64,000 nt of DNA, taken from contig NZ_CP018099.1 of NCBI RefSeq assembly GCF_001886815.1, forward strand, positions 1,362,501 through 1,426,500, written 5' to 3'. Made by a program: the position numbers and the translations under genes. Within the stretch, counting starts at the first letter, position 1. Every line of letters begins with the position of its first letter. Below, piece after piece: positions 19,352 through 28,591 of this stretch. This DNA is from Caldithrix abyssi DSM 13497. GTDB lineage: Bacteria > Calditrichota > Calditrichia > Calditrichales > Calditrichaceae. The notes beneath the pieces are model-generated. The model did not search any database, was not told where the DNA came from, and saw only the letters and a program-made list of their open reading frames with translations.

Positions 19352-20698
19352 GTGAAAGATCTACAAAACGTTAAAGGTAAAAAAGTTTCCGTTTTAGGGG
19401 CGGCGCGCAGCGGACTGGCTGCGGCGCGTTTGCTGAAAAATAAAGGGACGCATGTTTTTGTGAGCGATCGGGCGCCTGCCCGTCAAAAGCAGGATGCACT
19501 GGAATTTTTAACGCGAGAACAGATCGATCACGAATTCGGTCAACATTCCCCTCGTGTGTTTGAAGCAGATTTTTGTGTGCTCAGTCCGGGCATTCCCGTC
19601 GCCTCAGAAGTGGTACAGGAAGTGTTAAAACGCAATATTCCGGTCCTTTCGGAAATTGAAGTGGCCTCCTGGTTTTATGAGGGACGTCTGATTGCCGTGA
19701 CCGGCTCCAATGGCAAAACCACCACCACCACCTTAATCGGCGAAATGTTAAGGCGCCGTTACCCGCAGGCTGTTGTGGCCGGAAACATCGGACAGCCCTT
19801 TTCGGATTTTGCGGATCAGAGCACGAACGACGCCTGGGGCGTGGTGGAAGTTTCCAGCTTTCAACTGGAAACCATCGATCAGTTTCATCCTGATCAGGCA
19901 GTGCTGCTTAATTATGCGCCCAATCATCTCGATCGCTACGCCAGTTATGAAGAGTACATGGAAGCCAAATGGCGCATTACTAAAAATTTGCAACCGGACG
20001 ACCGCTTTATTTACAATGCCGCCGATCCTGAAATTTTAAAGCGTCTGCCGCGCCTGAGCTGCCTGAAAAGCGGCTTTCACATCGATGGCGATGAACGGGA
20101 GGAAATTTATTTTAAAAAGGGGATCATCTATCTGGAAGGTCAACCCTTTATCAACGTCGATGAGATGGGGCTGAAGGGCGTTCACAACTACATGAACGCC
20201 ATGGCGGCAATTCTGGCAGCGCGATACGCCGGGGTGAGCGAAGTGGACATCAAAGCGGTTTTAAAATCGTTTACGGGCGTGGAACATCGATTGGAATTTG
20301 TACGTGAGTTGAACGGCGTGCGTTTTATTAACGACTCCAAAGCAACCACGGTGGAATCGCTCTACTACGCTCTGCAAAGTTTTAAGCAGCCCATTATCTT
20401 GATTGCCGGCGGAAAGGACAAGGGCAGCGATTTTAGTAAATTAAACGAGCAAATCGCCGGAAAGGTGAAAGCCGTTATTTTGATTGGCGCGGCAACGGAA
20501 AAGATGCAAAAAGCCTGGCAGGGCATTAAGCCGCTTTACGCAGAAAAGACGCTGGAAGAAGCGGTGCAAAAGGCATACGAACTGGCAAAAGCAGGCGATG
20601 TGGTCTTGCTTTCGCCGGCCTGCGCCAGTTTTGATATGTTTAAGGATTTTGAAGACAGAGGTCGGCAATTTAAAGAAATCGTGAGGCGTTTGGAGTAA
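19352..20698 (+). CDS. murD: UDP-N-acetylmuramoylalanine:D-glutamate ligase
   Basis: Mur ligase adding D-glutamate to UDP-MurNAc-L-Ala. 448 residues with an N-terminal Rossmann start VSVLGAARSGLAAARLL, the P-loop AVTGSNGKTTTTTLIGEM, NYAPNHLDRY, the GVEHRLEFV motif, and the C-terminal VLLSPACASFDMFKDFEDRG block that is diagnostic of MurD. GTG start at 19352 with GAGG upstream. Eleven bases separate it from mraY. Confidence 0.97.
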   Translation: MKDLQNVKGKKVSVLGAARSGLAAARLLKNKGTHVFVSDRAPARQKQDALEFLTREQIDHEFGQHSPRVFEADFCVLSPGIPVASEVVQEVLKRNIPVLSEIEVASWFYEGRLIAVTGSNGKTTTTTLIGEMLRRRYPQAVVAGNIGQPFSDFADQSTNDAWGVVEVSSFQLETIDQFHPDQAVLLNYAPNHLDRYASYEEYMEAKWRITKNLQPDDRFIYNAADPEILKRLPRLSCLKSGFHIDGDEREEIYFKKGIIYLEGQPFINVDEMGLKGVHNYMNAMAAILAARYAGVSEVDIKAVLKSFTGVEHRLEFVRELNGVRFINDSKATTVESLYYALQSFKQPIILIAGGKDKGSDFSKLNEQIAGKVKAVILIGAATEKMQKAWQGIKPLYAEKTLEEAVQKAYELAKAGDVVLLSPACASFDMFKDFEDRGRQFKEIVRRLE

Positions 20699-20699
20699 A

Positions 20700-21860
20700 A
20701 TGAAGCGACCGAAGGTAGATTATGTTCTGGCCGGCGTGGCCACATTTTTGTTGTTTAGTGGAATGGTGGTGGTCTTTAGCGCCAGCTCCATGGTTGGTAA
20801 ATTCCGTTTTGGTTCCATGACCTATTTCTTTCAGAAACAGGTTTTATGGGGCTTTATGTCGTTCTTTTTGATGATGGTCTTTTCCAAAATTGATTATCGC
20901 TGGTTTAACCGCAACAGCCGTCCGCTATTTTTTGTGTTTGGCAGCATTCTGCTTCTGGGCGGATTGTTTGTATTCGGTAAAAACGTGAATGGCGCCACGC
21001 GCTGGTACGATTTTAAAGTAATGCGTTTTCAGCCAACGGAGCTGGCCAAATTGAGCCTGATTATTTATGTGAGCTATTTTCTGGCCCATCGCGAACGGCA
21101 GCTGCACAATGTTAAAAAGGGACTGCTGCCCGTGGCGGTGATTGTCGGCTTAAGCGTTTTATTGATTGTAGCTCAGCCGGATTTGAGCTCGTCCATCATG
21201 ATATTACTCATTGTGGGCACGCTTCTTTTTTTGAGCCCCATGCCTTTAAAGCATTTACTGGCCGTGGCTCTGCCGGCCATTCCGGTGCTGGTGTTTGTTG
21301 TCAGACGCAATCCCTACCAGTGGGAGCGGATTGCCGGCTGGTGGCAGGCCTTGCAAAATCCGGCCAACGCGCCCTATCAGTTAAAGCAATCTCTGATCGG
21401 CATTGGCAATGGGGGCTTTTGGGGGCAGGGCCTGGGGCAAAGCAAACAGAAGTTTATGTTTTTGCCCGATTCGCACACTGATTTTATCTTTTCCATTCTG
21501 GGCGAAGAATTCGGCTTTTTGGGCGTTTCATTAATTTTACTGGCTTTTTTACTGATTTTTTACAAGGGAATTATCATAGCCCGACATTCGCCGGATAAGT
21601 TTTCCATGTATCTGGCGACGGGCATTACCATAAATATTGTGCTTTACGCATTTATCAATGCCGGTGTGGTCAGCGCGTTATTGCCGACCACCGGCTTGCC
21701 CATGCCTTTTTTTAGTTATGGAGGCTCTAACCTGGTTTTTCTTTCTATCGCCATGGGCATTTTGTTGAATATTTCCCGCTTTTCGGGAAAAGAGCGTTCC
21801 TGGATGAGTCGCGTTGAGAAACGCACGGATATCAATCATGTTATTTTAACGGCGGAGTGA
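20700..21860 (+). CDS. ftsW: Peptidoglycan glycosyltransferase FtsW (SEDS family)
   Basis: Septal SEDS glycan polymerase that uses lipid II and works with FtsI. 386 residues with about ten transmembrane segments, a VVFSASS motif in the first helix, GATRWYDF followed by QPTELAKL, and the C-terminal GLPMPFFSYGGSNL signature. Its position between murD and murG and the partner FtsI at 13208 favour FtsW over RodA. The start ATG comes one base after the murD stop, so translation is likely coupled. Confidence 0.96.
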   Translation: MKRPKVDYVLAGVATFLLFSGMVVVFSASSMVGKFRFGSMTYFFQKQVLWGFMSFFLMMVFSKIDYRWFNRNSRPLFFVFGSILLLGGLFVFGKNVNGATRWYDFKVMRFQPTELAKLSLIIYVSYFLAHRERQLHNVKKGLLPVAVIVGLSVLLIVAQPDLSSSIMILLIVGTLLFLSPMPLKHLLAVALPAIPVLVFVVRRNPYQWERIAGWWQALQNPANAPYQLKQSLIGIGNGGFWGQGLGQSKQKFMFLPDSHTDFIFSILGEEFGFLGVSLILLAFLLIFYKGIIIARHSPDKFSMYLATGITINIVLYAFINAGVVSALLPTTGLPMPFFSYGGSNLVFLSIAMGILLNISRFSGKERSWMSRVEKRTDINHVILTAE

Positions 21861-22993
21861 TGAAAGAAAAAATACGCGTGGCTATTGCTGGCGGCGGAAC
21901 AGGCGGACATTTTTTCCCTGCGCTCAACCTGGGACAGGCCATGGAAGAGCGCTGGCAGGCGCAGTTGTTGTTTTTTGGGACAGCGCGTGGAATTGAGAGC
22001 AGTATCCTGCCGCAAAAAGGATACGCCCTGACGCTTTTGCCGGTGCGGGGGTTCCAGCGGCGAATGACGTTGAAAAATTTACTGTTCCCGATCAACCTGC
22101 TGCGCAGTATGGCGTTAAGCAAAAAGGCCTTACGCGCCTTTCGTCCGCATCTGGCGCTGGGCACTGGCGGTTACGTGATGGGCCCGGTTTTGCGCACGGC
22201 AAAAAAGATGGGCGTACCGATCGTCATTCAGGAACAGAACAGTTATCCCGGTGTGACCACGCGTCTGCTGGCCAGAGAAGCCAATCTCCTTTTTCTGGCC
22301 TATGAAGAGGCGCTGGAACATCTGCCGGATGGCGTCCATGCGGTGGTCACCGGCAATCCGATTAAGATGCAAAAACGCTTTACTTCTAAAGAAGAAGCCA
22401 AAAAAGCGCTGGGATTTTTAGCCGATTTACCATTGGTGGCGGTAATTGGCGGAAGCCAGGGCGCTGAAAGCATGAATCGGGCGGTTATGGCTGCGCTAAA
22501 AAGCGGGTTGCTGCCGCAAAAAGTTCAGTGGCTGTGGCAAACCGGTCGGCAGCATTTTGAACGCTGGAAGGCGGAAGTTAAACGAGAAAAATTACGCCAG
22601 GTGGCGGTGCGGCCGTTCATCGACGAAATGGCTACCGTTTATCAAGCGGCGGATTTAATGGTTTGCCGCGCCGGAGCCATGACCCTATCGGAATTAATGG
22701 CCATGGGCTGTCCGGCGGTGCTCGTTCCTTTTCCTTTTGCCGCAGGCGATCATCAATTTAAAAATGCGCAGGCTGTAGCCCAAAAAGGGGCTGCCGTAGT
22801 GCTGAAAGACGATGAAAAACTACCGCAAAAACTGATGGACCTGCTGCCGGCGTTGATTGAAGATCAAAATAAATTAAAAGAAATGGCAAAAGCCATGGAA
22901 CGGTTGCACAAACAGGACAGCATCGATCAAATTTTATCTTTGATCGAACAGTTGTTGAAGGAGCGTGGCGTAAATTTTGGAGAAGGCTTGTGA
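21860..22993 (+). CDS. murG: UDP-GlcNAc:undecaprenyl-PP-MurNAc-pentapeptide GlcNAc transferase
   Basis: Peripheral membrane GT-B glycosyltransferase converting lipid I into lipid II. The N-terminal GGGTGGHFFPALNLGQ loop, LGTGGYVMGPVL, EQNSYPGVTTRLLA, GGSQGAESMNRAV and CRAGAMTLSELMAMGCPAVLVP are all present. A GTG at 21857 precedes the ATG at 21860; I prefer the ATG, which overlaps the ftsW stop as TGATG. About 377 residues, normal for the family. Confidence 0.97.
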   Translation: MKEKIRVAIAGGGTGGHFFPALNLGQAMEERWQAQLLFFGTARGIESSILPQKGYALTLLPVRGFQRRMTLKNLLFPINLLRSMALSKKALRAFRPHLALGTGGYVMGPVLRTAKKMGVPIVIQEQNSYPGVTTRLLAREANLLFLAYEEALEHLPDGVHAVVTGNPIKMQKRFTSKEEAKKALGFLADLPLVAVIGGSQGAESMNRAVMAALKSGLLPQKVQWLWQTGRQHFERWKAEVKREKLRQVAVRPFIDEMATVYQAADLMVCRAGAMTLSELMAMGCPAVLVPFPFAAGDHQFKNAQAVAQKGAAVVLKDDEKLPQKLMDLLPALIEDQNKLKEMAKAMERLHKQDSIDQILSLIEQLLKERGVNFGEGL

Positions 22994-24363
22994 GCGTGTT
23001 TAAGCGCAAAAAGAGATTTCATTTTGTGGGTATTGGCGGTATTGGTATGAGCGGTCTGGCTGAAATTCTGCTGGACATGGGCCATGCGGTGAGCGGCTCT
23101 GATCGGGAATGGACGGAGATTACCGAATATCTTGAGCAAAGGGGCGCCAGGGTTTTTCGCGGTCATCATTACGCTAACGTGGCGGATGACGTTGATTTTT
23201 TGATTTACAGTTCTGCGGTTCCGCAGGACAATCCCGAGCTGCGGGCCGCCCGCGAAAAGGGAATTCCTCAATTAAAACGCGCGCAGTTGCTGGGCCAGCT
23301 TTTCAATCGTCATTTCGGCCTGGCGGTGGCTGGCACGCACGGCAAAACCACCACCACGTCCATGATCGGTCAGATAATGATAACCGGCGGGCTGGATCCG
23401 ACCATTGTGGTTGGCGGCCGTTTACACAATTTGATGACCAATGCCCGTCTGGGGAAAAGCCATTTTATGGTGACCGAGGCGGACGAATACGATCGTTCGT
23501 TTTTAACGCTTTTCCCGCGCATGGCGCTGCTTACCAGCCTGGAGGCGGATCATCTGGACATTTATGAAGACCTGGACGATTTACGTCGTACATTTGTTAA
23601 ATTTGCCAATCAGGTTAGTTTTGACGGCCTGGTCATCGTTTGTGCGGAAGACGAAAATTTGAAGGAATTAATCCCGCAGATTCAGCCAGAGGTTTTAACT
23701 TACGGTTTTGGAGCGGAGGCGGATTTTAGAGCCTGCGTTTTAGAAGAACGCGCCGGTCAAACGCGCTTCGAAGTTTACCATCGCGGGGAGCGTCTGGCAG
23801 AGTTGACGCTGAATGTGCCGGGCAAACACAATGTGTTGAACGCGCTGGCCGCCCTGGTTGCCGGTTTGGAGCTGGAAATTGAAATTTCTGTAATGGTGAA
23901 GGCGCTGGCGGAGTTCAAGGGAGTGGAACGGCGTTTTGACGTGCTGGCTGAAAAAGACGGGATTTTAGTAGTGGACGATTACGCACACCACCCCACGGAA
24001 GTGGCCGTTACTTTGCAGGCTGCGCGCGATGGCTGGAACAAACGATTGATCGCGGTTTTTCAGCCGCACCTCTTTTCCAGAACGAGGGATTTTTACCGTG
24101 AATTCGCGCAGGCTTTAAATGCGGCCGATGTGGTGATCGTCAGTAAAATTTATCCGGCAAGGGAAGCGCCTATCGCCGGGATAAGCGGCGCGTTGATTGC
24201 CAATCAAGTTGGCGATAAAGCCCGCTACATTGCACAGGAAGAGGCCTTATTAAACTTTTTAGAGCAGCTGGTTCAAGCAAACGATATGATTTTGTTTTTA
24301 GGAGCCGGCGATATCCATTACACGGCGCAAAAATTTGCCCGACTGTTGATGGAAAAAAAGTAA
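22990..24363 (+). CDS. murC: UDP-N-acetylmuramate:L-alanine ligase
   Basis: First Mur ligase of the pathway. 457 residues with the N-terminal FVGIGGIGMSGLAEILLDMG block, the P-loop VAGTHGKTTTTSMIG, TEADEYDRSFLTL, KGVERRFDVL and DDYAHHPTEV, all diagnostic of MurC. GTG start overlapping the murG stop (GTGA). In many clusters murB follows or is fused to murC; here the next gene is ftsQ. Confidence 0.97.
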   Translation: MSVFKRKKRFHFVGIGGIGMSGLAEILLDMGHAVSGSDREWTEITEYLEQRGARVFRGHHYANVADDVDFLIYSSAVPQDNPELRAAREKGIPQLKRAQLLGQLFNRHFGLAVAGTHGKTTTTSMIGQIMITGGLDPTIVVGGRLHNLMTNARLGKSHFMVTEADEYDRSFLTLFPRMALLTSLEADHLDIYEDLDDLRRTFVKFANQVSFDGLVIVCAEDENLKELIPQIQPEVLTYGFGAEADFRACVLEERAGQTRFEVYHRGERLAELTLNVPGKHNVLNALAALVAGLELEIEISVMVKALAEFKGVERRFDVLAEKDGILVVDDYAHHPTEVAVTLQAARDGWNKRLIAVFQPHLFSRTRDFYREFAQALNAADVVIVSKIYPAREAPIAGISGALIANQVGDKARYIAQEEALLNFLEQLVQANDMILFLGAGDIHYTAQKFARLLMEKK

Positions 24364-24382
24364 AAACATAACAGAGTGTGAC

Positions 24383-25165
24383 ATGGCAAGACGTAAAAAG
24401 AAACACACATTGCGGAATACGCTGATTTACCTGGGGGTGATCCTGAGTTTGTCTGCTCTGGCTTATGTAAACCGGCAGGTTGAATCGTATTTAACCAGTC
24501 GGATTTCCACGTTTCAGTTGAAGAATATTAAAATTCATGGAAATGTCATTTTAACGCGCCAGCAAGTTTTAAACTTGTGCGGCGTAAAGGAAGGGGAGAA
24601 ATTTCTGACGGTTAAGCCGGCGGAAATTGCCCAGAAGATGCTGCGTTCGCCTTTTATTAAAACGGCGTCGGCCGTGTACAGTTTGCCTTCCACCTTACAC
24701 ATCAGCGTGCAGGAGCGGCGGCCCATCGCTTTTGTTTTGCAGAAAGAACTGTTGCTGGTGGATAATGAAGGCGTTCTTTTGCCGTTTCCTAAAATCAAGG
24801 GTTACACCTGGAACCTGCCCGTAATAAACGGCTTGGAGGCAAAAATAGGAAAGGTTGGCCAAAGAACGACTTCGCAAAAATTGTTAAAGGCGATCGAAGT
24901 TTTGCAGTATGTGCAATTCATGAAGTCTCCGCTCTGGTCAATGATTGCGGCCGTTGATTTGAGCGATGAGAAGGTGCTGCAGATTTCATTGATTCGCGGC
25001 GGCGCAAAAGTGCGTTGCAATTATGAGGACTATCAGAGCGAATTGTATGTTTTAAATCTTTACATTGAAAACTATTTAAACTGGGATCAACTGGCGGATA
25101 TCGAATATATTGATTTGCGTTTTGAGGACCGCCTGGTTTTGAAAAACAAGAAGAAACAGGGATAA
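24383..25165 (+). CDS. ftsQ: Cell division protein FtsQ (POTRA domain)
   Basis: Bitopic divisome protein of 260 residues. A short basic cytoplasmic tail (MARRKKKHTLRN) is followed by one transmembrane helix (about 13-27), a POTRA domain starting at FQLKNIKIHGNVILTRQQVL, and the beta domain with VSVQERRPIAFV-like and IDLRFEDRLVLK stretches. The C-terminal YIDLRFEDRLVLK resembles the conserved FtsQ end (D-x-R). Position between murC and ftsA supports the call; sequence similarity in this family is weak. Confidence 0.92.
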   Translation: MARRKKKHTLRNTLIYLGVILSLSALAYVNRQVESYLTSRISTFQLKNIKIHGNVILTRQQVLNLCGVKEGEKFLTVKPAEIAQKMLRSPFIKTASAVYSLPSTLHISVQERRPIAFVLQKELLLVDNEGVLLPFPKIKGYTWNLPVINGLEAKIGKVGQRTTSQKLLKAIEVLQYVQFMKSPLWSMIAAVDLSDEKVLQISLIRGGAKVRCNYEDYQSELYVLNLYIENYLNWDQLADIEYIDLRFEDRLVLKNKKKQG

Positions 25166-25191
25166 AATTTATAGCTCCAGGGAGATAGATT

Positions 25192-26418
25192 ATGGAAAAA
25201 AACGACATTATTTGCGGTCTTGATATTGGCACGACCAAAATTGCGGCCATTGTGGGTAAGCTGGATGAGGAAGGAAATTTAAATGTTGTGGGAGTGGGGA
25301 CTCATCCATCGCACGGGCTGCGCAGGGGCGTGGTGGTCAATATTGAAAAAACGGTCAATTCGATTAAGCAGGCTGTTCAGCAGGCGGAACTAACCAGCGG
25401 GCATCGGATTACGCGCGTTTTTGCGGGTATTGCGGGCGATCACATTCGTTCGTTAAACAGCAAGGGCGTAATTGCGGTGAGCGGAAAAGATAAAATCATC
25501 ACTAAAAGAGACGTTGGTCGCGTCCTGGATGCAGCCCAGAATATTTCTCTGCCTAAAGATCGGAAAATTCTTCATGTGCTGCCTCAGGAGTTTACGGTGG
25601 ACAATCAGGACGGAATTAAAAATCCGGTGGGCTTTGCAGGCACGCTTCTGGAAGCGGAAGTGCACATCATCACCGGAGCGATTACGGCGATTAAGAACAT
25701 CATAAACTGCATCGAAGAAGCCGGTTATGAGGTTGGAAATAATATTGTGCTTGAGCCTTACGCTTCCAGTCTTTCTGTTTTGCACGACGATGAGCGGGAT
25801 TTGGGAGTGGCCATCATTGATATTGGAGGAGGCACCACCGATATTGCCATTTTCTTTGACGGCGCCATTCGCTTCACCAAAGTTCTGGGCATTGGCGGCG
25901 AGCAGGTTACCAACGATCTGGCACAGGGCTTAAGGACATCCAAAGAGCAGGCGGAAGAGATCAAGAAGAAGTACGGTCTTGCCATGCAATCCATGCTGCA
26001 GCGAGATGAATTGATCAGCGTGCCGGGCGTGGCCGGTCGCTTGCCGCGGGAAATTTCGCGTAGCGTGGTGGCGGCCATTGTTGAGCCGCGCATGGAGGAG
26101 ATCTTTCAACTGGCTTTAAAGTACATGGAGCGTTCGGAGGCGTTCGATTCATTAGGCGCCGGTGTTGTTTTAACCGGCGGCGCTTCGCTTATCGAAGGGA
26201 CCAAGGAACTGGCGCAGCGTGTTTTTGGCATGCCGGTGGAAGTTGGAATCCCGCGCGTTTACGGAGGACTGGTAGAAACGGTGCGCAGTCCGGTTTACGC
26301 CACCGGTGTGGGTTTGCTTTATTATGCCATTAAGCATGGCGATCAGGGAGGCGGCGGAAGAATTTGGTCTGATCTATTGATCAGAGTTAAAAAAATGGTA
26401 GAAGATATGTTTGGTTAA
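25192..26418 (+). CDS. ftsA: Cell division protein FtsA
   Basis: Actin-like membrane tether for FtsZ. 408 residues with the phosphate-1 motif CGLDIGTTKIAAIVG, the 1C subdomain in place of actin subdomain 1B, the phosphate-2 motif IIDIGGGTTDIAIF, and GVVLTGGASLIEG (adenosine motif). The C-terminus IWSDLLIRVKKMVEDMFG is an amphipathic helix typical of the FtsA membrane-targeting sequence. GGGAGA lies 7-8 bp before the ATG. Confidence 0.97.
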   Translation: MEKNDIICGLDIGTTKIAAIVGKLDEEGNLNVVGVGTHPSHGLRRGVVVNIEKTVNSIKQAVQQAELTSGHRITRVFAGIAGDHIRSLNSKGVIAVSGKDKIITKRDVGRVLDAAQNISLPKDRKILHVLPQEFTVDNQDGIKNPVGFAGTLLEAEVHIITGAITAIKNIINCIEEAGYEVGNNIVLEPYASSLSVLHDDERDLGVAIIDIGGGTTDIAIFFDGAIRFTKVLGIGGEQVTNDLAQGLRTSKEQAEEIKKKYGLAMQSMLQRDELISVPGVAGRLPREISRSVVAAIVEPRMEEIFQLALKYMERSEAFDSLGAGVVLTGGASLIEGTKELAQRVFGMPVEVGIPRVYGGLVETVRSPVYATGVGLLYYAIKHGDQGGGGRIWSDLLIRVKKMVEDMFG

Positions 26419-26450
26419 TAAGAAAATTTTATTTGAAGGGGAGATAAAAA

Positions 26451-27680
26451 ATGATTCAATTTGATGCATCGGAAACCCAGGGCGCCAAAATTAAAGTGAT
26501 TGGCGTGGGCGGCGCAGGCGGCAATGCCATCAACGGCATGATTGAGGCCGGTCTTCAGGGCGTCGAATTTGTGGTAATTAATACCGACGCTCAGGATCTG
26601 GAGAAGAGTCAGGCTTCAATGCGCGTGCAAATCGGTAAAAATCTGACCAAAGGTCTGGGAGCCGGTTCTAATCCGGAGATCGGTTTGCGGGCAATAATGG
26701 AAGACAAAGAACGCGTCATCGAAATCATCAACGGGGCGGACATGGTGTTCGTTACCTGCGGGTTAGGCGGTGGAACGGGTACGGGCGCCGCTCCGATTGT
26801 GGCCGAGATTGCCAAAGATTTAGGCGCATTAACGGTGGCGATTGTTACCATGCCCTTTACCTTTGAAGGGCCGTTCCGCAAACGTAATGCGGAAAAGGGT
26901 TTAGAAGCATTGCGGGAACGAGTGGATACGATTATTGTAATCCAGAACGATCGCCTGTTTTCTATTATTGAGCGAAATACGTCTGTGGTGGCGGCTTTTA
27001 AAGCGGTGGACTCCATACTGCTGGAAGCCACGCGTAGTATTTCGGACCTGATCAATGTTCATGGCTACATCAATCTGGATTTTGCAGACATCCGAACCAT
27101 CATGCAGGGCATGGGCGACGCTTTGATGGGGACCGGGGTTGGTATGGGCGAAAATCGCGCCATTATTGCGGCAGAACAGGCCATTAGCAGTCCCTTGCTG
27201 GATGGTGTGGAAATTTCGGGCGCGCGCGGCGTTTTGATTAATGTAACCGGCGGTCCGACCATGTCCATGCACGAAGTGGGCGAGGCTTCCACTGTTATTC
27301 AAGAAGCGGTTGGCAACGAGGCGAACGTCATTTTCGGTATGGTGATCGATGAGAATTTGACCGAAGAGCTTCGTGTAACGGTTATTGCTACCGGTTTTAA
27401 TCACGAAGCGAAGCAGGCTGAGATTTTGCACACGCCTAAAGAAGAAGAAATTGAAGATGAACTCCCAATGGAAGAAGCGGATAAAGAAGAAATCGATATT
27501 CGGGAATCGACGGATTTAAAAGAATATGACAAACCGGCTTTTAAGCGCAAAGGCCAAAAAGGTAAAAGAGAGTTTTTAAATGTACCGCAGCCCAATCTGT
27601 TCTATTTAGGCGAGGAAGATATAGAGAGCGATCCGGAAAATCTGGAAATTCCGGCTTTTTTACGTAAGCAAATGGATTAG
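26451..27680 (+). CDS. ftsZ: Cell division GTPase FtsZ
   Basis: Tubulin-like GTPase that forms the Z ring. 409 residues with GVGGAGGNAINGMI, the tubulin signature GLGGGTGTGAAPIVAEIA, the synergy-loop region NLDFADIRTIMQGMGDALMGTG, a variable acidic linker (about 320-390), and the conserved C-terminal peptide LEIPAFLRKQMD for FtsA binding. AGGGGAG is placed 8 bp before the ATG. No terminator follows directly, so the next small gene may be in the same transcript. Confidence 0.98.
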   Translation: MIQFDASETQGAKIKVIGVGGAGGNAINGMIEAGLQGVEFVVINTDAQDLEKSQASMRVQIGKNLTKGLGAGSNPEIGLRAIMEDKERVIEIINGADMVFVTCGLGGGTGTGAAPIVAEIAKDLGALTVAIVTMPFTFEGPFRKRNAEKGLEALRERVDTIIVIQNDRLFSIIERNTSVVAAFKAVDSILLEATRSISDLINVHGYINLDFADIRTIMQGMGDALMGTGVGMGENRAIIAAEQAISSPLLDGVEISGARGVLINVTGGPTMSMHEVGEASTVIQEAVGNEANVIFGMVIDENLTEELRVTVIATGFNHEAKQAEILHTPKEEEIEDELPMEEADKEEIDIRESTDLKEYDKPAFKRKGQKGKREFLNVPQPNLFYLGEEDIESDPENLEIPAFLRKQMD

Positions 27681-27846
27681 ACATTTGCATGTGATTTAAA
27701 GCAAAAAAGAAAGGGCCAAAAAAGCGGTCGAGTTGTTGTCTGCGGTTAGTGGTTTAGAATCAAAAGGTTAAAGGCGTCTGGATGAAATTAAAGAATTAAA
27801 CGCACAATCCGACCTTGTTATTAGAGGAATAGCAAGGAGGTTAAAA

Positions 27847-28062
27847 ATGCAGGCTGAATTGTACGAACTTACAGAGGTTGCACAACAGTTAGGCGTGAGT
27901 CCGGAGGTCGTTAAGCGTTTTATCCGCATGGGGTTGGTTTTTCCTGCCCAGAAACATAATTACAAATTTACGCGTTACGGCGTGCGTCGCTTACAAATGA
28001 TTCTTGATTTGTACGAGAAGTCTTATCCGATGGAGCGCATAGAGGCAATATTGAATCATTAA
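27847..28062 (+). CDS. Small MerR/CbpM-like helix-turn-helix protein
   Basis: 71 residues with a MerR-type winged-helix start: YELTEVAQQLGVSPEVVKRFIRMGLVFP, then a wing and ARRLQMILDLY-like helix (GVRRLQMILDLYEKSYP). There is no effector domain or dimerisation coiled coil, so it is either a CbpM-like chaperone modulator or a minimal DNA-binding protein. A strong AAGGAGG precedes the ATG. It lies between ftsZ and a strong terminator and may be the last gene of the dcw transcript. Its target is unknown. Confidence 0.82.
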   Translation: MQAELYELTEVAQQLGVSPEVVKRFIRMGLVFPAQKHNYKFTRYGVRRLQMILDLYEKSYPMERIEAILNH

Positions 28063-28083
28063 TTATCATAGAACCCCACCAAA

Positions 28084-28130
28084 AAACAGCAGGGCTGGTC
28101 AGAGTGGATGAGCCCTGCTGTTTTTATTTT
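28084..28130 (+). terminator. Strong Rho-independent terminator ending the dcw transcript
   Basis: Perfect 10-bp stem (28087-28096 CAGCAGGGCT with 28111-28120 AGCCCTGCTG) followed by TTTTTATTTT. Confidence 0.92.
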
Positions 28131-28164
28131 ATACGGTCAGCCATTCAATAAGGGTGATTTGAAA

Positions 28165-28290
28165 TAGAGCTCTGCGAAATGTAAAGTTTAGCGCCAGGGA
28201 GAGGACAGCGCCGCCGCGCAAAAAAATCTTTTGAAAGATTAATTGTTTTTACTGGGGTTAAAAGATTTCTCTCTTCGTTCGAAATGACAA
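28165..28290. repeat. Diverged, right-truncated copy of the palindromic element found at 50766
   Basis: The first 32 bases (TAGAGCTCTGCGAAATG and onward) match the left end of the element at 50766-50909 with about six differences, and the ATGACA-type segment near 28283 matches its right half. The right terminal repeat is missing. No coding potential. Confidence 0.55.
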
Positions 28291-28415
28291 TTCATGGTTT
28301 ATAGAGCGAACTCATGGATTATTATTGTAGATGTTAGTAGATGTGGAATCCTGACAAATTGGGATGTCTTTGCCTTTCGCTGCGTGGTAGTAATTGAAAA
28401 AAATGAGGAGGCGCT

Positions 28416-28591
28416 GGGGCTGTCCCAAAAGTCAAAGATAATGTATTTTTATAAATTTTTTCTTTACCTCACCCCCTTTAATTCCCCCTCTCCCCGATTT
28501 TCGGGAGAGGGGGACAGGGGGTGAGGGCTAATGTAAGATATACCATGAATTTAAATAAATATACATTTAATTTCGCTTTTGAGACAGCCCC
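28416..28591. mobile_element. MITE-like palindromic element (176 bp), GGGGCTGTCCCAAAAG ends
   Basis: Terminal inverted repeats of 16 bp (28416-28431 and 28576-28591) differ at one base. Similarity between the arms continues inward through the AT-rich part, and a GC-rich hairpin of CTCACCCCC/GGGGGTGAG type occupies the middle (about 28469-28527). There is no open frame for a transposase. The ends resemble the GGGxTGTCxCAAAA ends I remember for IS1182/IS5-like elements, so it may be a non-autonomous derivative. No target duplication is evident. Confidence 0.65.

Noticed and set aside
28294-28524. 76-codon frame crossing into the palindromic element
   Set aside because: It ends inside the GC hairpin of the MITE-like element and has no ribosome binding site; it is chance reading of repeat DNA.
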